In this document: positions 7,778 to 12,270 of the stretch, piece after piece | Layout: every line of letters starts with the position of its first letter | How positions within the stretch are numbered: the first letter of the stretch is position 1 | NCBI GenBank assembly: GCA_035550595.1 | Contig: DASZOV010000164.1 | Span: forward strand, 1-12,270 | Length of the DNA: 12,270 nt | Direction of reading: 5' to 3' | Source of the DNA: CALFMR01 sp035550595 | GTDB lineage: Bacteria > Acidobacteriota > Vicinamibacteria > Vicinamibacterales > SCN-69-37 | Notes under the pieces: model-generated | Told to the model about the DNA's origin: nothing | Seen by the model: the letters and a program-made list of their open reading frames with translations, nothing else | Database searches by the model: none | Made by a program: the position numbers and the translations under genes

Positions 7778-9199
7778 CTATTTTCCAATACAGAAGCGGC
7801 TGAAGATATGGCGGAGCAAATCGTCGGGCGCGCGAACGCCGGTGATGGCTTCGAGCGCCTCGCGTGCATCCGACAATCCAGCCAGGACCAGCTCTTCAGT
7901 GGCGCCCACGTCGAGTTCCTGCGCGGCGCGCTCGACGGACGCATGCGCCGTGTCGAGTTGCGCGACATGGCGCAGGTTCGTCACGGCAGGCGTGTCGCGC
8001 CATTCGTCGCGCGAGGTGAGCGCGGAGAGGATACGCCGCCGAAGCGCATCAATGCCCACGCCGCTCACGACGGACGTCTCGACCACGTCATCGGCCGCAT
8101 CGCCGAACACCGCGTTCGGCCACGCGCGCGGCCGATCCACTTTGCTCACGACCGTGATGCGCGGCGTGGCCGACGTCGCGCGGTCCGTGACGCCGTCGCC
8201 ACCGCCATCACGGGCAGCGGGTAGCGGCGCCGATCCGTCGACGACTTCGACGATCACGGCCGCGACCGTCTGCGCCTCGAGTGCGCGCCGCACGCCTTCT
8301 GCCTCGACGACATCGCGCGCTTCACGCACGCCAGCCGTATCGACGAGCGTGATCGGCACGCCGCCCACGTCCACGCGCTCGCTCAGCAGGTCCCGCGTCG
8401 TCCCGGGCACGTCGGTGACGATGGCGCGGCTCGCGCCGATGAGCGCGTTGAACAAGCTCGACTTGCCCGCATTCGGCGCGCCGGTGACGACGACCAGCCG
8501 TCCTTCGCGCACGACACGGCCCGCGCGTCCTTCGGCAACGAGCGACGCGAGCGTCGCCCGCACGGACGCCATTTCGGCTGCGGCGTCAGCGCGTGTGATG
8601 AAATGAAATCCCTCTTCGGGAAAGTCGAGCGACGCTTCGAGCTTGGCGGTGAGATCGAAGAGCGCCGCGTCGACGCGGCCGATCGCGTCGGTCAACGTGC
8701 CCTCGAGTTGATCCATCGCGGCCCGCGCCTGCAGCGGCGTCACGGCGTCGACGAGATCCGCGATGGCCTCGGCCTGCACGAGATCGAGCCGGCCATTGAG
8801 GTGCGCGCGCAACGTGAACTCGCCCGGCTCGGCGAGCCGCGCGCCCGCGGCCATCGCGAGTTCGACAATGCGCTGGAGCAGCACCGGACTGCCGTGCGCG
8901 CCAATCTCGACGACGTCTTCGCCGGTGAAGGAGTGCGGCGCAGCGAACCACGTCACCACGACGTGGTCGACGATGCGTGCAGGCGCGGTGACGTCGTCCT
9001 CGGGATCGACGGCGTCGATGGCAACCGTGTCAGCCAGGCGCGCGAACGTCGCGTAGCGGGGTCGGAACGATGTGCGGCGGGTGAGTCGGCGAACGATGGG
9101 TTCGGCGGCAGGTCCCGACAGACGGACGAGACCGATGCCGCCTCGGCCAGGCGGCGTGGCGACGGCGACGATGGTGTCGGTCGTCGAGAACGCGGCCAC
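7778..9199 (-). CDS. mnmE: tRNA modification GTPase MnmE (TrmE)
   Basis: MnmE is the potassium-activated GTPase and folate-binding partner of MnmG in wobble-uridine modification. The 473-residue protein has the N-terminal tetrahydrofolate-binding domain (about 1-120), helical domain, an inserted G domain (about 230-395), and the C-terminal FCIGK (469-473). G1 is GAPNAGKS (240-247), G2 includes TTRD (267-270), and G3 is DTAG (287-290). The G4 guanine-specificity motif, normally NKxD, reads SKVD (352-355). A short Gly/Asp/Ala-rich insertion (about 323-346) precedes it. The start ATG is 9 bases after khpB, and the stop is 4 bases before mnmG. Confidence 0.98.
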   Translation of the reverse strand: MAAFSTTDTIVAVATPPGRGGIGLVRLSGPAAEPIVRRLTRRTSFRPRYATFARLADTVAIDAVDPEDDVTAPARIVDHVVVTWFAAPHSFTGEDVVEIGAHGSPVLLQRIVELAMAAGARLAEPGEFTLRAHLNGRLDLVQAEAIADLVDAVTPLQARAAMDQLEGTLTDAIGRVDAALFDLTAKLEASLDFPEEGFHFITRADAAAEMASVRATLASLVAEGRAGRVVREGRLVVVTGAPNAGKSSLFNALIGASRAIVTDVPGTTRDLLSERVDVGGVPITLVDTAGVREARDVVEAEGVRRALEAQTVAAVIVEVVDGSAPLPAARDGGGDGVTDRATSATPRITVVSKVDRPRAWPNAVFGDAADDVVETSVVSGVGIDALRRRILSALTSRDEWRDTPAVTNLRHVAQLDTAHASVERAAQELDVGATEELVLAGLSDAREALEAITGVRAPDDLLRHIFSRFCIGK

Positions 9200-9208
9200 G
9201 GCTCCTGG

Positions 9209-9667
9209 CTATCCGGCCTTGGGCGAAATCACGACCGTCTTGAGGAAGGCGTCGCCGATGCTCTCCGACGACACCTCGGCGTCCTCCGCCACGGCGAGAT
9301 GGACGATGCGCCGCGCGTAAGGGTTGAGCGGGCCGATTTCCTGCGGCTCGCCGCTCGTCTTCGCCTTGTCGGCGAGGAAGCGCGCCATCTGCCGTAGTTC
9401 CGCGTCCTTGTCCTTGCGGAAGCCGAGCGCGTCGACGACGTAGTGACGGTCGCTCCGCGCGTCGCGGCGAAACGCCGTGTTGACGATGACCTGCAGCGCG
9501 TCGAGCGCCTCGCCCTTGCGCTTCAGCAGCAGATCGGCGCCGTCGCCGGCGAGATTGAGGCGGACGTGATCGGGGGTCTCCTCGAGGTCGATGGTGAGCG
9601 ACAGCCCCATCGCGTCGAGGACGCTCGTCACGAACGAGATGACCTGTTGGTCCAGTTCGGCATGCAT
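9209..9667 (-). CDS. khpB: KH/R3H RNA-binding protein KhpB (Jag, SpoIIIJ-associated)
   Basis: This 152-residue protein matches the KH-plus-R3H part of Jag/KhpB, an RNA-binding partner of KhpA encoded beside yidC in many bacteria. The KH domain spans about residues 25-82, with LLLKRKGEALDALQVIVNTA at 46-65. The R3H domain spans about 88-150, with the RxxxH signature at R119-H123 in YARRIVHLAV. The N-terminal Jag domain found in B. subtilis-type proteins is absent, making it a short form. The KH GxxG loop, usually GKRG before '.TLDALQ', reads KRKG at 49-52, so the first glycine is missing. The ATG is 6 bases after the yidC stop and the gene ends 9 bases before mnmE. Confidence 0.87.
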   Translation of the reverse strand: MHAELDQQVISFVTSVLDAMGLSLTIDLEETPDHVRLNLAGDGADLLLKRKGEALDALQVIVNTAFRRDARSDRHYVVDALGFRKDKDAELRQMARFLADKAKTSGEPQEIGPLNPYARRIVHLAVAEDAEVSSESIGDAFLKTVVISPKAG

Positions 9668-9673
9668 GTGCAG

Positions 9674-11404
9674 TTACTTACGACCCGCGGACGCGCGCGT
9701 TACCGCCTTGCCGCGCGCCCGGGCCAGCGCGGGCGTCGGCGCGCCAATCATCCGGTTGGTGACGTACTGCTGGCCGATGGCCAGCACGTTGCTGAGCAGC
9801 CAGTAGACGACGAGGCCCGACGGCGCCCAGAGGAACGAGACGGTGAAGACGACGGGCATGAGCAGCATCATCTTCTGCTGCATCGGATCGGCCGTCGACG
9901 GCATCATCTTCTGCTGGACGAGCATGCTCACGCCCATGAGGAGCGGCGTGATGTAGAGCGGATCGTGCCGCGAAAGATCGTGGATCCACCCGAACCACGG
10001 TGCGCCACGCAGTTCGATTGCCGCCTCGAGCATCGCGTAGACCGCGTAGAGGACCGGCATCGTGAAGAGCATCGGCACACAGCCGCTCACCGGGTTGACG
10101 CCCTTCTCTTTGTAGAGGGCCATCATCTCGGTGTTCATCTTCTGGCGCTCGGGATCGGTGACCTTGTACTTCGCGTAGCGCGCCTGGATGGCCTTCACTT
10201 CCGGCTGCACCGCCTGCATCTTCCGCATCGACACCATGCTCCGGTGCCGCAGCGGGAACATGAGGACGTTGATGATGACCGTCAGGACGGCAATCGACCA
10301 GCCATAGTTGCCGATGTAGCCGTTGATCCACTTGAGCGCCTGGAGCAGCGGCACGACGAGCCAGGAGAAGATGCCGAAGTCGATCGCACGCACGAGCTGC
10401 GGATTCACCGCGCGCAGCACGTCGAGATCCTTCGGGCCCATGAAATACGAGAGTCCGATCGAACCCGGCACGCCGAGCGTGTAGGACACGAACGTGCGCG
10501 TGTGATCGGACGGATCGTTCGGCACCGGGAGCGAGATGGGGGAGTAGTCGACGACGATCGCCTGTCCGGCGGGCAGCGCGGCGTTGAGGAAGTACTGATC
10601 CTCGACGCCGGCGAATTCCGGCGTGCCTTCGTAGTGCGCCTGCTTCTCGAGCGCGCTCGTCGTCAGCCGCTTCACCTTGCCGGCGAACATCTGGATCGCG
10701 CGCGAGGGCACGCTGCGCGAACCATCGGGTGCGTAGCCGAGCCCCACCGCGGGACCCGACGCGAGGCGCACCGGTCGCGCCGCGCCCTTGACGTCGATCG
10801 ACGCCTCGACCTTCAGGAGGTACGGTTTGCCGTCGGGCTGGAAGTGGAAGACCTTGCGCGCGGTGAGCCCGGATGCGTCCTGGTACTCGAAGCTGAGCGT
10901 GCCCGGCGACGTGCCGAGCGTGAGCCCATCGGCGCTCGGCCGGAAGATCGCCGTGGCCAGCACCTTCGAAATCCCGTCGTCGGTCGTCGAGAGCGTGAAC
11001 GGACGCGGCAGCGAGTCGGGCACGGCGACCGGCACGAATTCGAGCGGCTTGCCGTCCTGCGAGTAGTGCTTGAGCTCCCAGCTCTCGAGGACGCCGCCGG
11101 CTGTCGAGAACACGGCGTGCACGGCCTCGGTGTCGACGACGACGTCGCGAGCGGTCGTCTCACCGACGAGCACGCGCGGCGTATTGCCCGCGAGCGCTGG
11201 CGTCGCCGCGGAAGCCGCTGGAGTGGAGTCGGCCGGAGTCGATGCTCCTGATGCTGAAGCCGGCGCAGCGGGCGTCGTCGTACTCGTCGACGCGGTCGTG
11301 GCGGTCTTCTCGCCTGGCTTTGGTGGCGGCGGCGCAAAGTACGCCTGGTAGATCGCCAGGACGACGAACGACAGAAAAATCGCTAGGAAGACGCGCTTTT
11401 CCAT
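9674..11404 (-). CDS. yidC: Membrane protein insertase YidC
   Basis: YidC inserts and folds inner-membrane proteins, alone or with Sec; F0 subunits are classic clients. The 576-residue start MEKRVFLAIFLSFVVLAIY gives the first membrane helix (5-20). A Thr/Ala/Pro/Ser-rich linker (24-75) follows, then the large periplasmic beta domain (about 78-335) of the Gram-negative type. The Oxa1-type core contains helices at about 343-361, 366-385, 440-462, 482-498 and 513-545. PLRHRSMVSMRKMQ (384-397) begins the cytoplasmic loop. N379 aligns by eye with the groove arginine R366 of E. coli. The basic tail ARARGKAVTRASAGRK ends the protein. I rejected the longer frame start at 11467 because it overlaps yidD. 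No clear ribosome site precedes 11404; the gap to yidD is 16 bases. Confidence 0.97.
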   Translation of the reverse strand: MEKRVFLAIFLSFVVLAIYQAYFAPPPPKPGEKTATTASTSTTTPAAPASASGASTPADSTPAASAATPALAGNTPRVLVGETTARDVVVDTEAVHAVFSTAGGVLESWELKHYSQDGKPLEFVPVAVPDSLPRPFTLSTTDDGISKVLATAIFRPSADGLTLGTSPGTLSFEYQDASGLTARKVFHFQPDGKPYLLKVEASIDVKGAARPVRLASGPAVGLGYAPDGSRSVPSRAIQMFAGKVKRLTTSALEKQAHYEGTPEFAGVEDQYFLNAALPAGQAIVVDYSPISLPVPNDPSDHTRTFVSYTLGVPGSIGLSYFMGPKDLDVLRAVNPQLVRAIDFGIFSWLVVPLLQALKWINGYIGNYGWSIAVLTVIINVLMFPLRHRSMVSMRKMQAVQPEVKAIQARYAKYKVTDPERQKMNTEMMALYKEKGVNPVSGCVPMLFTMPVLYAVYAMLEAAIELRGAPWFGWIHDLSRHDPLYITPLLMGVSMLVQQKMMPSTADPMQQKMMLLMPVVFTVSFLWAPSGLVVYWLLSNVLAIGQQYVTNRMIGAPTPALARARGKAVTRASAGRK

Positions 11405-11420
11405 GATTGGGGAGACACGT

Positions 11421-11657
11421 TCAGGATTCGCTCGTCTTCGGCGGGATCGGATCGAACCCCGATCCACCCCACGGATGACACCGTGCGAGTCGCCGCGCCG
11501 CGAGGATCACGCCACGCGCGAGGCCATGGACTTCGATGGCCTCGAGCGCATAGTGCGAACAGGACGGCTCGAACCGGCAGGCGCCGCCCATCAGGCCGCC
11601 GAATAGCACCTGGTAGGCACGCACGAAGCCGATGCCGACGCGGGCGCCCCAGGTCAC
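11421..11657 (-). CDS. yidD: Membrane protein insertion efficiency factor YidD
   Basis: YidD is a small, membrane-associated protein that aids YidC-dependent insertion. The 78-residue product has the family core: GGACRFEPSCSHYALEAIEV at residues 24-43, then HG and an amphipathic stretch, then RCHPWGGSGFDPIP (59-72). The conserved cysteines of CRFEPSC and CHPW are present. The start is GTG (11655-11657), overlapping the rnpA stop by four bases, which implies coupled translation. Position between rnpA and yidC is the standard order. Confidence 0.94.
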   Translation of the reverse strand: MTWGARVGIGFVRAYQVLFGGLMGGACRFEPSCSHYALEAIEVHGLARGVILAARRLARCHPWGGSGFDPIPPKTSES

Positions 11658-12019
11658 GATCGCCTCGCAGGCCGCAGGCGGCCCATTGCCGTCTGGAAAT
11701 CGGCCTGGATCGCGCGAAACGGCGCGCGCACGAGTTCGCGGCGGGGAATGATCACCACATCGAACGACGAACGGCCCGGCGCGTTGGCCTCGGCGCCGAG
11801 ATGACGAAACAATTCACGAAGACGACGTTTGGCGCGGTTGCGTTCGACGGCGGTCCCGAGGCGGCGCGAGGCGATCAGCCCAAGACGATCGCGGCCAAGC
11901 GTGTTCGGCGTGCTGAGCACGGTCAGGTAGCGACCCGCGGTCCGGCGGCCGTGCCGTTGGACGGCAGCGAACTCCGCGTGATGACGCAGTCGGCGCTCCG
12001 ACCCGAACGTGAACGGCAT
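11654..12019 (-). CDS. rnpA: Ribonuclease P protein component
   Basis: This small basic protein assists the RNase P RNA in cleaving 5' leaders from precursor tRNAs. At 121 residues it has the usual size. The signature RNRAKRRLREL is at residues 60-70, preceded by the typical F..V...G.R..GRYL segment (F17 to L32) and RLGLIASRRLGTAVERN (45-61). FDVVIIPRREL (86-96) is the expected penultimate strand. The ATG at 12019 has no obvious ribosome site. Instead, an 8-bp hairpin lies 20 bases upstream, in the 46-base gap after rpmH. The 3' end overlaps yidD. Confidence 0.95.
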   Translation of the reverse strand: MPFTFGSERRLRHHAEFAAVQRHGRRTAGRYLTVLSTPNTLGRDRLGLIASRRLGTAVERNRAKRRLRELFRHLGAEANAPGRSSFDVVIIPRRELVRAPFRAIQADFQTAMGRLRPARRS

Positions 12020-12039
12020 GGTGCTGAGCCAGGGACGGC

Positions 12040-12058
12040 GCTCCGCGCATCGCGGAGC
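12040..12058 (-). other. Perfect hairpin between rpmH and rnpA
   Basis: GCTCCGCG (12040-12047) and CGCGGAGC (12051-12058) form an 8-bp GC-rich stem with a 3-base loop, just after the rpmH stop. No T-run follows on the minus strand, so it is not a typical intrinsic terminator. It could be a processing or attenuation element setting different levels of L34 and RnpA, or it could stabilise the rpmH message. Confidence 0.55.
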
Positions 12059-12065
12059 CCGCCGG

Positions 12066-12212
12066 CTAGGACTCGGACGAAACCGTCAGCCGCTTCCGGC
12101 CCTTGGCGCGCCGACGCTTCAGCACGATGCGTCCGTTCTTCGTGTGCATACGGACAAGAAAGCCATGGGTCCGCCGGCGGCGGCGGCGATTCGGTTGAAA
12201 CGTACGCTTCAT
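12066..12212 (-). CDS. rpmH: 50S ribosomal protein L34
   Basis: This 48-residue, highly basic protein starts MKRTFQPNRRRRRRTHGFLV and continues RMHTKNGRIVLKRRRAKGRK (21-40) and RLTVSSES. That is the canonical L34 pattern; most L34 proteins have 44-46 residues, so this has a short extra C-terminal tail. The ATG (12210-12212) is preceded by GGGAG on the minus strand a few bases upstream. The position next to rnpA is near-universal in bacteria. A promoter is expected between here and 12270; a weak TTACCA-like -35 is present but I cannot place a convincing -10. Confidence 0.97.
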   Translation of the reverse strand: MKRTFQPNRRRRRRTHGFLVRMHTKNGRIVLKRRRAKGRKRLTVSSES

Positions 12213-12227
12213 GGGACTCCCGGCCGG

Positions 12228-12270
12228 GCGGTTCTACACCCTGGAGAAACATTTGATGGTAACGAACCGC
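12228..12270. repeat. Inverted repeat upstream of rpmH at the window edge
   Basis: GCGGTTC (12228-12234) and GAACCGC (12264-12270) are perfect 7-base inverted arms around a 29-base, relatively AT-rich spacer. The element covers the likely rpmH promoter region. It may be cut by the window end, and arms of this length can arise by chance. Confidence 0.3.

Noticed and set aside
6727..7803. A 358-codon open frame on the plus strand, antisense to mnmG
   Set aside because: It has biased Arg/His/Asp composition and no recognisable motif. It is a mirror of the highly conserved mnmG frame.
7774..7968. Upstream extension of the mnmG frame into mnmE
   Set aside because: The extension is an out-of-phase reading of the mnmE 3' end. 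MnmG homology begins at SFDVVVIGAGHAG, right after the GTG at 7773.
9443..11251. A 602-codon open frame on the plus strand, antisense to yidC and khpB
   Set aside because: It is very rich in Arg, His, Asp and Glu, shows no family motif, and lies opposite a confidently identified yidC. Long antisense frames are expected from GC-rich third-position bias.

Overview
The window is a GC-rich bacterial chromosome segment in which every supportable gene lies on the minus strand, so transcription runs from position 12270 towards position 1. It is the classic origin-proximal housekeeping cluster. In transcription order the genes are rpmH, rnpA, yidD, yidC, khpB/jag, mnmE, mnmG, rsmG, an unnamed class I SAM-dependent methyltransferase gene, parA, parB, the two F-type ATP synthase b-type genes (b' then b), atpH, and the first 196 codons of atpA. 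dnaA and an origin are expected near such a cluster, probably past the right edge, but neither is inside the window and I saw no convincing DnaA-box cluster.

Layout by region. Positions 5339-12212 look like one tightly packed operon for ribosome protein L34, RNase P protein, membrane protein insertion (YidD, YidC), an RNA-binding KH/R3H protein, tRNA wobble-uridine modification (MnmE and MnmG) and 16S rRNA methylation (RsmG). Several junctions are 4-base stop/start overlaps or gaps of a few bases. Positions 4228-5338 are looser and visibly less GC-rich. They hold the methyltransferase gene, flanked by two near-perfect parS sites (4333-4348 and 5236-5251). Positions 2425-4227 encode the ParA/ParB segregation pair that acts on those parS sites. 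Positions 1-2304 hold the ATP synthase peripheral stalk and F1 genes, led by a recognisable sigma70-type promoter at 2369-2398. The a and c subunit genes (atpB, atpE) are not upstream of the b genes, so the ATP synthase genes are split between loci.

Organism. High GC, paired b'/b subunits with an apparent signal peptide on b, and an RsmG carrying a GSGGGSP-type SAM motif together suggest an Acidobacteriota relative, possibly Vicinamibacteria. This is inference from remembered family patterns, not a search result.

I do not see a defence system, mobile element, CRISPR array or other clearly new system. The most interesting points are the parS-flanked unnamed methyltransferase, the local AT-rich codon patch inside rsmG, and non-canonical residues at otherwise conserved positions in KhpB, YidC and MnmE.
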